From contig JACAEM010000018.1 in NCBI GenBank assembly GCA_013388855.1, positions 62,001 to 126,000 on the forward strand: 64,000 nucleotides of DNA. Reading direction: 5' to 3'. The notes beneath the pieces were generated by a model. That model saw nothing but the letters and a program-made list of their open reading frames with translations. It ran no database searches and had not been told where the DNA came from. A program made the position numbers and the translations under genes. Shown here one piece after another: positions 34,140-43,512 of this stretch. Position 1 is the first letter of the stretch; each line of letters opens with the position of its first letter. This stretch comes from Chloroflexota bacterium (GTDB lineage Bacteria; Chloroflexota; Anaerolineae; Anaerolineales; Villigracilaceae).

Positions 34140-36887
34140 CTAAAACAGATCGAGCTCTTCGGCGCGGCGGATGGCTGCCCGTCGGTTGTTGACTCCCAGT
34201 TTGTTGAAAATATTTTTGGTGTGGGTGCGCAACGTGTTGAGCGACACGATCAGTTGTCCGGCGATTTCGGGTCCACTCAATTCGCTTCTGAGCAGCTTGA
34301 GCACTTCCAGTTCGCGTTCGCTCAAAGGCTCGGTCATTTTGGATTTCTGATTTACGATTTTAGGTTGAAGCCTGTTTTCCTTCTGCTGCGGGAAAAAATC
34401 CAAAATGCGATTCACATATCCGAACAACGGATGAGCGCGGTTTGCAATCGTCGAGCGAAAATCAGAAAGCAACGAACGCATCGGTTCGCCTTCATCTACG
34501 AAAATGCGGATGTAGCCCTCAGGTTCAGTCAACGTTAGCGCGCGTTCCAGCGCGGCAAGCGCCTTGGGTTGGTCGCCCTGCGCTTGATGAACGAGCGCCT
34601 GCGTCAACAGGGTTTCGATCACGCTCCCTATCCGTTTTTGCGATTCAGCCAATGCCAGCAGGCAATCGAGCATTTCATGGACTCCAGCAAAGGAGCCCTC
34701 AGCCAGACGCACACGCGCCAGGGTGAGATGTTCGTACTCGCCGAGATAATTCGCCTCATCCTTGACCGAGAGGCCGCGTTCCCGCGCCCAAGCCTGAGCC
34801 TTGTCCAGGCGGCCTTGTTTGAGATGGACGCGCGCCTTGTGCGCCGCGATCGGTTGCAGGATGGGGATCGGGTTTTTGACGTAACCGCTTTGGGCGTCGT
34901 CCAAACATTGGAGCGCAGAATCAAATTCCCCGTCCGATTCTTTGAGGCGGGCTTGGGCGAGATTCCAACGATGGAGCCAATCCACCAGAGTCGTCCGCTG
35001 ACCCAAATCCGCGGCAACCTGCAAAGATTGTGCGAACGCGGCATCGTCGCCCCGTTCGTAAGCGAGCATCGCCAATCCCAAATGTTGATGAGCGGTAACC
35101 ACTTCCGCTTCCTGGCCATACGCCTTCGCCTTTTGGATGGTTTCTCGAAGAGTCTTTTCGGCTTCGCCCAAGCGGCCCAGAGTCACTTGCATATCCGCCA
35201 CCACAAAGGCGCTGGCAATCGCATACATTTGATTGCCCAATTTTTGCATGTCATCCACCCAGGTACGCATGGCTTGCAGCGAGGCTTCCACATTGCCCGT
35301 TGCCCAATGGGTAAACCCCAGCGTGATGGCAGCTTGTGCGCGGATCAAGAGATCGTCCTCAGGCGCGAGTTGAATGGATCGCTCGGCATACCGCACCGTT
35401 TCAGCCAGATCGCCCTCGATTTGGGCATTGCCTGCGCGGATGAGGGCAATATTCGCCGGGATGGACTTGAACGCCTCCTGCGTCTCCATGCCTGCCACCG
35501 CCCGCTCGGCATGTTGCAAATACGTTTCGCTGGACTCCGTTTCCCCCACATCCGAATATGCCCACCCAATTTGGACGCACAACCACGGACGGGAACAAAT
35601 CGTCTCATTGGGCAGTTTCTTCACCCAGCCAATCCAGGCAAGGGTGTGGAAATTACGTTCCATGCCCTGCCAGGCCGCTTCAGCCAGGCGAGCCGCCCGT
35701 TCAAAATCGCCAGCCGCGAGAGCGTGTTGGAAGGCTGCGGCAAGGTCGGCGTTCGCCTCATACCACGCGCTGGCGCGCAGATGGTATTCGGGAAGTTCAC
35801 GCGGTTGGCCGAGACGCTGGCGCAACAGATCGCCGAACAAGTGATGATAGCGATACCAATGCCGTTCATTATCCAACGGGACAATGAACAGGTTGGCGCG
35901 TTCGAGTTGTTCCAATATCAAGGATGAGGAGTGAAGGATGAAGGATGAAGTTTCAGAATTTATTTTCTTTTCATCCTTCATCCATCCGCTTTCATCCTTT
36001 CCCAGAACGGCGTCACACAGCGAACCGCACATGCGATCAAGAATGGAGGTGCGCAACAGGAAGGTCTGAATTTTTTCTGACTGCCGTTGTAAAACCTCTT
36101 CGATCAAATAGTCCAGCACAAAACGATGACTGCCCGTGAAGGATTTGATAAAACTGGTCGTGTCTTGATGTCCCTGCATCGAGAGCGCCGCTAATTGCAA
36201 GCCGGCAATCCAGCCTTCGGTGCGGGATTCCAGCGCGGCGATATCGGCCGCGGAGAGGTTCAATCCCATCACGCGGTTGAGGAACTCGGTCGCTTCAGCG
36301 GGGGTGAACTGTAAATCGGCGGCGCGCAGTTCGGTCAGTTGGCCTCGGGCGCGCAGACGCGCCAACGGCAGGGACGGGTCTTCGCGCGTGGCGATGACCA
36401 AATGCATCTGCGGCGGCAGTCGCTCAACTAGAAAGGTGAGGGCTTCGTCCACGGGTTTGGAGTCGATTACATGGTAGTCGTCAAGGATCAGGAGAAACGA
36501 TTCGGGGATGGAAGAAATTTCGTTCAGCAAAAACGTCAAAACCATTTCGATTTGTAGTTGCTGAGGGCGCGAAGCTTGGAGCGTTGTCAGCACTCCTTCT
36601 CCAACTCCCGCTTTGACGGTTTGTAATGCCGCTATCAGGTATGAGATGAAACGAACCGGATCGTTGTCCCCTTCATCCAGTGAAATCCACGCGACTGGAC
36701 TGCTACAACCATTAATCCATTCACTGGCTAGCGTGGTTTTACCAAAGCCAGCAGAAGCAGAGATGAGGGTTAGTTTGCGCCCTATCGCCAACCCCTTATT
36801 TAGTCGCTCAATCAGCCGCGGGCGAGGGACGATGTTGGAACCGGGTGGGGGGATGTATAGTTTTGTCGCCAAAATCGGAGCGGACAT
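34140..36887 (-). CDS. MalT-like LuxR-family transcriptional regulator
   Basis: The 915-residue product is an ATP-dependent regulator of the MalT (STAND) type. KLYIPPPGSNIVPRPRLIERL starts it, Walker A is SAGFGKTT (45-52), LLILDDYHVID near 135 is Walker B, and a long TPR-like helical part follows. The C-terminal LuxR HTH is LSERELEVLKLLRSELSGPE and LNTLRTHTKNIFNKLG. Residues ~297-323, between LCDAVLG and LEQLERANLF, are an insert encoded by a repeat. A second repeat-like run (PKIVNQKSK) lies just before the HTH. The inducer is unknown; the membrane-protein genes downstream are likely targets. Confidence 0.92.
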   Translation of the reverse strand: MSAPILATKLYIPPPGSNIVPRPRLIERLNKGLAIGRKLTLISASAGFGKTTLASEWINGCSSPVAWISLDEGDNDPVRFISYLIAALQTVKAGVGEGVLTTLQASRPQQLQIEMVLTFLLNEISSIPESFLLILDDYHVIDSKPVDEALTFLVERLPPQMHLVIATREDPSLPLARLRARGQLTELRAADLQFTPAEATEFLNRVMGLNLSAADIAALESRTEGWIAGLQLAALSMQGHQDTTSFIKSFTGSHRFVLDYLIEEVLQRQSEKIQTFLLRTSILDRMCGSLCDAVLGKDESGWMKDEKKINSETSSFILHSSSLILEQLERANLFIVPLDNERHWYRYHHLFGDLLRQRLGQPRELPEYHLRASAWYEANADLAAAFQHALAAGDFERAARLAEAAWQGMERNFHTLAWIGWVKKLPNETICSRPWLCVQIGWAYSDVGETESSETYLQHAERAVAGMETQEAFKSIPANIALIRAGNAQIEGDLAETVRYAERSIQLAPEDDLLIRAQAAITLGFTHWATGNVEASLQAMRTWVDDMQKLGNQMYAIASAFVVADMQVTLGRLGEAEKTLRETIQKAKAYGQEAEVVTAHQHLGLAMLAYERGDDAAFAQSLQVAADLGQRTTLVDWLHRWNLAQARLKESDGEFDSALQCLDDAQSGYVKNPIPILQPIAAHKARVHLKQGRLDKAQAWARERGLSVKDEANYLGEYEHLTLARVRLAEGSFAGVHEMLDCLLALAESQKRIGSVIETLLTQALVHQAQGDQPKALAALERALTLTEPEGYIRIFVDEGEPMRSLLSDFRSTIANRAHPLFGYVNRILDFFPQQKENRLQPKIVNQKSKMTEPLSERELEVLKLLRSELSGPEIAGQLIVSLNTLRTHTKNIFNKLGVNNRRAAIRRAEELDLF
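35920..35997. repeat. GGATGAAGGATGAAG inverted repeat in the MalT-like gene (in frame)
   Basis: AAGGATGAGGAGTGAAGGAT with GAAGGATGAAG on one side and TTTCATCCTTCATCC with GCTTTCATCC on the other form a hairpin about an A/T-rich centre. It adds about 27 residues (KDESGWMKDEKK ... SSFILHSSS) without breaking the frame. Confidence 0.75.
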
Positions 36888-36893
36888 ATAGGC

Positions 36894-36924
36894 ATTATAA
36901 GACTAACATCCAATAATTTGGCAA
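36894..36924 (-). promoter_or_regulatory. Leaderless promoter of the MalT-like gene
   Basis: On the minus strand TATAAT (36899-36894) is followed by just six bases and the ATG (36887), so the transcript would start at the ATG. A possible -35 TTGCCA (36924-36919) has a long 19-base spacer. Confidence 0.5.
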
Positions 36925-37140
36925 GTTCTCATACAGTCTAAATCACCTACTGGTATCTGCATTCATTACTTGATAGGGGACCCTGCCATAACATTCTGCA
37001 TTATGAGGATGAGGTATTGCCTGCTGCAGATACATTTCAATCAAGATGTCCAACCCCTTTTGTTGTTATCCTGTAACTGTTACACTACATCCCAGCGTTC
37101 GATCAGAACGATTAGCCGCGCCATTTTATGGTGAAAATCA

Positions 37141-37222
37141 GCATGAAACAACAAAAAAACCGACCTTTTGGATCGGTTCTTTCGCGTTGCTATTGGCGGT
37201 CCCGACGGGATTCGAACCCGCG
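37141..37222 (-). repeat. Partial tRNA-Asp copy plus terminator (att-like repeat)
   Basis: These 82 bases match 47818-47899 with only about six differences. They include the tRNA-Asp 3' part (T-arm, acceptor 3' strand and CCA; GGGTTCGAATCCCGTCGGGA on the minus strand) and the terminator behind it. The 5' half of the tRNA is missing. Both copies have the same orientation, as left by site-specific integration at a tRNA 3' end. Confidence 0.8.
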
Positions 37223-37436
37223 GAGCGTAACTGGTTGGGTAGGTGATTTTCGATGTAGAAGCGGTTGTATTGTGCCACTTGCGAAATGTCAAACAGATGA
37301 GTCAGACGATTCTTTCAGCAAGAGCCCATCATCGTTTCCTGAAGCTACGATTGCGATCATGGACCTGGCTGGGAGTGGAGATGCAATCTGTGCATTTGGC
37401 CGAGACGTTGCAGTGCCGTCGCGAGTTAATATTGCG
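37223..37436. other. Non-coding flank inside the tRNA-bounded segment
   Basis: I see no gene or clear signal. The first bases, GAGCGTAACTGG, directly after the tRNA fragment, recur as GAGCGTAACCAA near 47778. Confidence 0.35.
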
Positions 37437-40400
37437 TTATTTTTTCATCATTTTGTTGTACAGTCGCATTGTCTCAGGCAGGGGGTGGGTATTCAGTTCG
37501 TTTTGCAGGATCAATTTCAATCTTGTGAAGAGACGCGAGAGGTTGGTGCGATCATTCAACGCGGAGTAGGCGCGCATCCCCTGACAATATAGGTCTTCGT
37601 TAAGTTGATCCAATGGAATGGCTTTTTCGATGTATTCAATTGCCTGTTTTGGTGACTGTACGGAGAGATAGTAGGAAGCCAGTTCCTGCAACGCGTTGAG
37701 ATAGGATTGCATCAACCTGCGGCGTTCGGGAAAGACCCAGTCGTAATACAGGTTTTGCAGATATTCACCACGATACAGAGATACGGCGCGCTCATACCAC
37801 TCTGCACGATTCTTTGCGTTAGGTGCAACACGCGCTTTTGCCAGCGCTGAATCGAATTCATCCACATCGATCGTGAAGCGAGCGGGATCTAAACGGTATT
37901 CCCCAACCTCTGCAAGAATTAACCGCGGACTATCCTCTCTTACTCTCAATGCGTTTCGCAGGCGTGATAACGCCGTATGAAATGCGGTGCGGCTTGTGCG
38001 TTCCTTTTCACCCCAGATCGCGTCGAACACTTTATCGGCGGGGATCTTCTCTCCGCGCATGGTGACGAAATATGCGAGTAAATCTCGCGCCTTTGCTGAA
38101 ACCCAGCGCTCCTGTGATACTTCCTTTCCGCTCAAGAGGACGCGAAAATTCCCAAAGCATTGCACTTGAATGGAGTACCCATTTTGTATGGAAACTTGAG
38201 CGGTTGGTTTCCCGGGCAGGTTTTCCAGGACTCGCTCAAGGAAGGGACTCTTCTCTCCAGCGCGGACCAGGGCTTCGGTCACAATCTTGGAGCGTGTGCC
38301 TTGGTCTAGAAAAAGCTGGAAGGCGCGTGATGCCTGGATAAGTTGAAGGGCTTTGCGTGCGTAATCCAGTCCGCTTTCGTCCCGTTTGGTTTCAAGATGG
38401 ATATATGCCAGGCCGAAATACACCATCGCCAACGGAATACGGAATTGCCGGCGTTCGCCCGTTTCGATCAATTGTGCGAACAGTGATTCGGCTTTCTCGA
38501 GTTGACCGTTTTCCAATGCGACATCCGCCAGCACGCTTCGACAGACGTATGCTTCATAGGTGTCGGGATTGCCCGTGTAAGACCATAACACGCCCTCTGC
38601 CAGTTGACGGGCCTCTTCCACACGTCCCTGCCCGCAAAGATTATAGGCAAGAAAACCCGTTGCCATAAGTTGTTCGTAGGATGCCAACCCCAACTGTTGA
38701 CCGATCTCCATACCCTGACGTAACGATGCTTCGGCGCGCGCGGTTTCGCCCATGCGCGTGAGAACGTTTCCCAGTGCTGTATACGCGCTGGGCAGCAACT
38801 CTTTCAGATGAAGCGTTTGAGCAATCTGCAAGCCACGCTCGGCATATTGCAAAGCCTTATCGAGTTCACGCCAGTATAAATAGGGAGTGACAAGTGAAAT
38901 ATACGCCTGTGCTGCAATCGGAGAAAATTCCTCAGGCGCGATCTGCAGGGCTTCCTGACAATAACGGACGGTTGCCTGTGGGTCACCATGCCACCAGCAG
39001 ATCTGTCCCAGTGATTGTAAAAAGTTTGCGCGTGATAATGCGCTGATCTTATCTTTGGCAAGGCGCGCTTCCTCCACTGCCTGTTCTGCAAGTTCACGGC
39101 CTCTGTCCATGCCTGTGAGAAAGCCGACGCTTTTTGCCAGTGCCATTAGAGCTTCGGCACGTGCAGCGTGATCCACATCGGCGAAGGACAATGCTTCGGT
39201 GGATAGTGTCTCGGCTTGGCGGTAATGTCCCTGCGCGCGGTTGACTTCGGCGAGGCGCGTCAGTGCGCGGCAGACTCCGCTTGAATCGTTTTGTGATGCA
39301 AATGATAAGCGTGCATCTTCGTATGCCGAAACCGCCGCCCCTGACTGCCCCAACCGTAACAATGCATTGCCATGTGCGAGCAATAATTCAGGATTTGCCT
39401 TCAACAGGTCCGAAGGCAGCGTGCTCAAGTAACGGTGCAGGACTTCGACGCGTCCGCGTTCGACATAATCAGATGCAAAGATGGATACGACACGCGCGGC
39501 GGATTCGTGATCATGCGCGTTGACATAATGTGAGAACGCGACCTCCAACTCGCCCCGCGATTCGTAATGCACGCCTGCGATTCTTTCCAACCCTTCGACA
39601 CGGCTCAGGGTGAATCCGACAATTGATTCCGTTTCGACGCGTTGCAGGCGGCTGAGCAGGAATTCACGGAAGAGATAGTGATAGCGATACCATTTCTTTT
39701 GCGAATCCAGGCTGGTGACAAAGAGATTCTGCTTCTCCAGTCCATCCAAAATGGACTGTGCATTTTGCACACCTGCCACTGCATTGCATGCGGAAGCGTC
39801 CATTTGCTGGAGGATGGATGTGCGCAATAAGAATTCCTGTACATCTTCGGGAAGGCGTTTGAAGACTTCGTCGGCGAGATAATCGAACACGAACTGCTGT
39901 GAACCGCTCAACCCTGAAAGCATGGCGTTGACACCTTCGGCATCACGTCCACTCAACGAAGAACGGACAATTTGTAACGCCGCGATCCAGCCTTCGGTCT
40001 TTTCACTTAATAAGTTCAGGTTATCATTGGAAAGTTTGAGGAAGTTAGCGCTCATCCATTTGGAAACTTCGTCCTCGCGGAAGCGCAAGGAGGATGTCCG
40101 CAATTCAGCCAATTGTCCGCGTGCGCGTAGGCGAGCAAGCGCGATGGGCGGATCCGAGCGCGTGGAGAGGACGATTCGCAATCCATCGGGTGCATTCTCG
40201 AGCAGAAAATCCATGAGTTGATGGACAACCGGACTGGTAACATAGTGATAATCCTCGAGGACGATCAGCCAGGGAATCTCGATCTGTTCGGCGAGTTCAT
40301 TGATAAGCACGGTCAGCACGCGTTGAGGGGAAATGGTCGTTTCGGCGCTATCCAACAGGGATTGTGCTGTTTGACCGACTGCACGCGTCAATGTCTCTGG

Positions 40401-40679
40401 AGCGCGCTTCATACTGCGCAATGATTCGATCAGGTAGGTCAGGAAAACGGTCGGGTCGGAGTCCTGCGCGTCGAGGGTGTACCAGGCAAAGGGGCGGTTT
40501 GAAGCGTTGATAAAGTCCGCGAGCAGGGTCGTTTTGCCGTATCCAGCCGGGGCGGAGAGCAGGATCAGTCGTTTGTCTGAATTTGATTCGAGCCAGTCCA
40601 GAAGGCGGGGGCGGGGGAGCAGGTCGGGGCGGGGGCGCGGAACGAGAAATTTCGTTCGCAAAAGAATTGACGGCTTCAT
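37437..40679 (-). CDS. MalT/SARP hybrid transcriptional regulator
   Basis: The 1080-residue product has a MalT-like STAND ATPase at the N-terminus (RTKFLVPRPRPDLLPRPRLL; Walker A SAPAGYGKTT near 43-52; LIVLEDYHYV near 138), then a long TPR region. Instead of a LuxR HTH it ends in an OmpR/SARP-like winged helix (VQCFGNFRVLLSGKEV near 840; KARDLLAYFV; TAFHTALSRLRNAL) and a bacterial activator (BTAD) domain. The ATG at 40679 is preferred over the TTG before it. It diverges from a peptide ABC transporter operon, a likely target. A repeat encodes FTLSRVEGL near residues 355-363. Confidence 0.9.
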   Translation of the reverse strand: MKPSILLRTKFLVPRPRPDLLPRPRLLDWLESNSDKRLILLSAPAGYGKTTLLADFINASNRPFAWYTLDAQDSDPTVFLTYLIESLRSMKRAPETLTRAVGQTAQSLLDSAETTISPQRVLTVLINELAEQIEIPWLIVLEDYHYVTSPVVHQLMDFLLENAPDGLRIVLSTRSDPPIALARLRARGQLAELRTSSLRFREDEVSKWMSANFLKLSNDNLNLLSEKTEGWIAALQIVRSSLSGRDAEGVNAMLSGLSGSQQFVFDYLADEVFKRLPEDVQEFLLRTSILQQMDASACNAVAGVQNAQSILDGLEKQNLFVTSLDSQKKWYRYHYLFREFLLSRLQRVETESIVGFTLSRVEGLERIAGVHYESRGELEVAFSHYVNAHDHESAARVVSIFASDYVERGRVEVLHRYLSTLPSDLLKANPELLLAHGNALLRLGQSGAAVSAYEDARLSFASQNDSSGVCRALTRLAEVNRAQGHYRQAETLSTEALSFADVDHAARAEALMALAKSVGFLTGMDRGRELAEQAVEEARLAKDKISALSRANFLQSLGQICWWHGDPQATVRYCQEALQIAPEEFSPIAAQAYISLVTPYLYWRELDKALQYAERGLQIAQTLHLKELLPSAYTALGNVLTRMGETARAEASLRQGMEIGQQLGLASYEQLMATGFLAYNLCGQGRVEEARQLAEGVLWSYTGNPDTYEAYVCRSVLADVALENGQLEKAESLFAQLIETGERRQFRIPLAMVYFGLAYIHLETKRDESGLDYARKALQLIQASRAFQLFLDQGTRSKIVTEALVRAGEKSPFLERVLENLPGKPTAQVSIQNGYSIQVQCFGNFRVLLSGKEVSQERWVSAKARDLLAYFVTMRGEKIPADKVFDAIWGEKERTSRTAFHTALSRLRNALRVREDSPRLILAEVGEYRLDPARFTIDVDEFDSALAKARVAPNAKNRAEWYERAVSLYRGEYLQNLYYDWVFPERRRLMQSYLNALQELASYYLSVQSPKQAIEYIEKAIPLDQLNEDLYCQGMRAYSALNDRTNLSRLFTRLKLILQNELNTHPLPETMRLYNKMMKK
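39591..39617. repeat. CCCTGAGCC..TCGAAGGG repeat in the SARP/MalT gene (in frame)
   Basis: On the minus strand GGATTCACCCTGAGCCGTGT then CGAAGGG. It is a form of the TTCACCCTGAGC...GTCGAAGGGT repeat common between bacterial genes; another form lies at 57529. Here it is read GFTLSRVEG. Confidence 0.65.
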
Positions 40680-40687
40680 CAAATGCT

Positions 40688-40718
40688 ATTATATCGGTTA
40701 CGGCGTGGATTTCTGCAA
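40688..40718 (-). promoter_or_regulatory. Leaderless promoter of the SARP/MalT gene
   Basis: TATAAT (40693-40688, minus strand) is eight bases from ATG 40679. TTGCAG (40718-40713) with a 19-base spacer mirrors the arrangement at the other MalT-like gene. Confidence 0.45.
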
Positions 40719-40779
40719 ACTTTTTGCAAATGGCTCGTGCTACCATTAAGACTACCCAAATGTCTTGAGAGGAGTAACT

Positions 40780-42432
40780 ATGAAACGCTTTACATTGTTC
40801 GTGTCTTTGTTTGTTGCGCTTTCCGTGGTCTTGAGTGCGTGTGGACCTGCCGCCACCGAGGCGCCAGCCGCTGAGTCTCCTGCGGAACAGCCCGCGACCG
40901 AGGCTCCCGCCGAGCCTGAGCCGACAGAAGCGCCTCCGCCAGCGCCGAAGGTTTTGAAGATCGCCAACACCGCCAACATTACCACCTGGGACCCCATCGC
41001 TTCGTTCTCGACCGAAGCCGCCTACATGGCGAATTCATATGAGCAGCTCCTGCGCATCAATCCGCCGGGTTCCGCCGAACAATACACGCCGTTGCTTGCT
41101 ACAAGCTGGGAATCCAGCGAGGGCGGCAAAGTATGGACGTTCAAACTGCGCGAAGGTGTGAAGTTCCACGACGGCGAAGCAATGAACGCCGATGCGGTGG
41201 TGAAGTCCATTGATGCGGCGAGGGAACGCGGTGGCGCATCGTTCATCTGGTGGATGGTGGACAGCGTCGAAGCCGTGGACGACCTGACGGTCAAATTCAA
41301 CCTAAGCGCCTCCGCTCCGATGGACTTGATCGCATCCTCCCTCTACGCCGCCTGGATCGTGAGCCCCAAAGCGCTAGAAGCGGGTGCCGCCGATGAAAAC
41401 TTCTGGGCGGACGGCAAGAGCTATGGCACGGGTCCATATTTTGTTGAGTCTTATGTTCCCGACCAGGAGATCGTCTTCCAGCAGTTCCCCGAATATTGGG
41501 GCGGATTCACAGACAGCAACTACGATACCGTGCTCGTACAGATCGTCCCTGAGGCGCTGACACAACAGCAGATGCTCGAAGCGGGCGATGTGGATCTGGT
41601 CACGCGTGTGCCGGTCGAGAACTATGCATCGTTCCAGAACAATCCCGATTACACCTACTACGAAGAGCCTTCCTTCTTCAATTACGTGGGTTACTTCAAT
41701 ACCCTGCGGCCGCCATTGGATAACGTGAAGGTCCGTCAGGCACTTTCGTATGCCATCCCCTATGAAGATATCATCAAGATTGGCGCCAAGGGACTTGGCA
41801 CGCAGAGCCGTGGTCCTGTGCCTGCGGGTGTATGGCCCTGGTCACCTGATGTTCCCCAGTACACTTATGATATCGAAAAGGCCAAGGCTCTATTAACTGA
41901 AGCAGGCTTTGAAGGCGGCGGCTTCTCCATGCGGATCACCTACGCGGCGGAGAACGACACCGAAGCCGCATTCGTGCCGTTGATCAAAGACTCCTTTGCG
42001 CAGATCGGTGTGGATGCCACCGTGGAAGCCATCGGCTTCAGTCAGCAATGGGAGGAGGCAAAATCTGATCCCGCCAACGCACAGGATATGTTCATCGTGC
42101 TCTACTGGCCTACTTATTCTGATGCCGGTTCCGACAACCTGTGGTCGTTGTTCTACTATACTGAGAAACCGTTCTTCAACCTCTCCTACTGGAACAACCC
42201 AACCTACAACGCCACGCTCGACGAAGCTATCGGTCTCACCGTCACCGACCCTGCCGCATCGCAGGCAAAGTACGTCGAAGCCATGAAACTGCTCGTGGAT
42301 GAGGCGCCCGGTGTCTTCTTCTTCGATACCAAGGCAGTCTTCATCATCCCGAACAGAGTTCAGGGATTCAGCTACAATTTGAACTACCCGTTCGTGCAGT
42401 ACTTCTTCTATGAGTTGAGCCCGGCTGAATAA
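40780..42432 (+). CDS. Peptide-type ABC transporter substrate-binding lipoprotein
   Basis: The 550-residue product belongs to SBP family 5 (oligopeptide/dipeptide/nickel type). A lipoprotein signal ends in LSAC (Cys21), followed by a Pro/Glu/Ala-rich tether to about residue 50. NTANITTWDPIAS and SWESSEGGKVWTFKLREGVKF are typical of the family. GAGAGGAG lies six bases before ATG 40780. Four transporter genes and an amidase follow on the same strand, suggesting import of a peptide, amide or nitrile-like compound that is then hydrolysed. The ligand cannot be told from sequence. Confidence 0.93.
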   Translation: MKRFTLFVSLFVALSVVLSACGPAATEAPAAESPAEQPATEAPAEPEPTEAPPPAPKVLKIANTANITTWDPIASFSTEAAYMANSYEQLLRINPPGSAEQYTPLLATSWESSEGGKVWTFKLREGVKFHDGEAMNADAVVKSIDAARERGGASFIWWMVDSVEAVDDLTVKFNLSASAPMDLIASSLYAAWIVSPKALEAGAADENFWADGKSYGTGPYFVESYVPDQEIVFQQFPEYWGGFTDSNYDTVLVQIVPEALTQQQMLEAGDVDLVTRVPVENYASFQNNPDYTYYEEPSFFNYVGYFNTLRPPLDNVKVRQALSYAIPYEDIIKIGAKGLGTQSRGPVPAGVWPWSPDVPQYTYDIEKAKALLTEAGFEGGGFSMRITYAAENDTEAAFVPLIKDSFAQIGVDATVEAIGFSQQWEEAKSDPANAQDMFIVLYWPTYSDAGSDNLWSLFYYTEKPFFNLSYWNNPTYNATLDEAIGLTVTDPAASQAKYVEAMKLLVDEAPGVFFFDTKAVFIIPNRVQGFSYNLNYPFVQYFFYELSPAE

Positions 42433-42443
42433 GCTTCTCCTTT

Positions 42444-42478
42444 CCGCTCCTGCGGGGGCTTAGCCCCCGCAGGAGCGG
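42444..42478. repeat. Strong hairpin after the binding-protein gene
   Basis: CCGCTCCTGCGGGGGC (42444-42459) and its exact complement (42463-42478) form a 16-bp stem with a TTA loop. No T-run follows, so it more likely protects the upstream mRNA and lowers read-through into the permease genes than ends transcription. Confidence 0.75.
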
Positions 42479-42487
42479 ACAAGCATC

Positions 42488-43510
42488 ATGCGACACATTG
42501 AATTCATCCTTCGCCGCCTCGTCACATCCATATTTGTTCTATTGGGTGTCTCAGTCATCACCTTCTTCATCGCAAGGGTGGTGCCGGTCGATGCCGCCGC
42601 GCTGTACATCGGTCCCAAAGCGCGGCCCGAGGAGATCGAACGTGTGCGCATCAAGCTGGGCCTCGATAAGCCTCTCCCGGTGCAGTATGTGATCTACATG
42701 GGTGAATTATTCCACGGTGATCTGGGTAATTCCATTTCCACCAAACGCCCGATCACGCAGGAACTCGCCGACCGCCTGCCTGCCACGATGGAACTGCTTC
42801 TTGCAGGCATGTTCCTTGCCGCGCTCATCGGCATTCCATTTGGCGTGCTCAGCGCACGTTGGAGCGGCAGACTTCCAGATCTTTTTATCCGCCTGCTTTC
42901 CATCGTCGGCGTTTCGATGCCTGCCTTTTTCCTTGGACTTCTCCTTCAAATCCTTTTCTTTCGTAATCTGGATTTTCTTCCGCTTGCAGGCAGGCTGGAT
43001 AGTGACATGCGATTCATCAGTCCTGTAACTGACATCACTGGATTCCTCCTGCTCGATTCTTTCTTAACTCGAAACTGGGTCGCTTTCAAGGATGCTTTTC
43101 TACACCTCGTCCTTCCTGCGCTAACCCTCGCCGCATATCCCATCGGTCTCATTGCCAGGATGACCCGTGCCACCATGCTCGAAGTGCTCGAGCAGGATTA
43201 CATCCGCACCGCGCGCGCCTATGGCATCAAGGACATGGTCATCACCTATCTCTACGCCTTGAAGAACGCCATCAGTCCCACACTGACGGTCATTGGACTG
43301 ACCTTTGCTTTCGCCCTGACAGGGACGTTCTTCGTTGAGATCATCTTCAACTGGCCTGGGCTAGGATTGTTCACGACACGCTCTCTTTTGAATCTTGATT
43401 ACCCTGCCATCATGGGCATGACTCTTCTGGGTGCGGGAGGCTATGTCCTGATCAACCTCATCGTTGATGTTGTCCAGGCATGGGTTGACCCGCGTGTGAG
43501 TTTGCATTAA
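42488..43510 (+). CDS. ABC transporter permease (DppB/OppB type)
   Basis: The 340-residue membrane protein starts IEFILRRLVTSIFVLLGVSV, has GDLGNSISTKRPI near residue 78 and the ATPase-contact EAA-like loop near EQDYIRTARAYGIKD (about 235), followed by AISPTLTVIGL. About six membrane segments are visible. It pairs with the next gene. Confidence 0.93.
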   Translation: MRHIEFILRRLVTSIFVLLGVSVITFFIARVVPVDAAALYIGPKARPEEIERVRIKLGLDKPLPVQYVIYMGELFHGDLGNSISTKRPITQELADRLPATMELLLAGMFLAALIGIPFGVLSARWSGRLPDLFIRLLSIVGVSMPAFFLGLLLQILFFRNLDFLPLAGRLDSDMRFISPVTDITGFLLLDSFLTRNWVAFKDAFLHLVLPALTLAAYPIGLIARMTRATMLEVLEQDYIRTARAYGIKDMVITYLYALKNAISPTLTVIGLTFAFALTGTFFVEIIFNWPGLGLFTTRSLLNLDYPAIMGMTLLGAGGYVLINLIVDVVQAWVDPRVSLH

Positions 43511-43512
43511 CC

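Noticed and set aside
37190-37222. Second functional tRNA gene
   Set aside because: Only the T-arm and acceptor 3' strand are present; no D-arm or anticodon arm follows.
42444-42478. Rho-independent terminator after the binding-protein gene
   Set aside because: The stem is strong but no T-run follows, and the permease genes start 10 bases later on the same strand.
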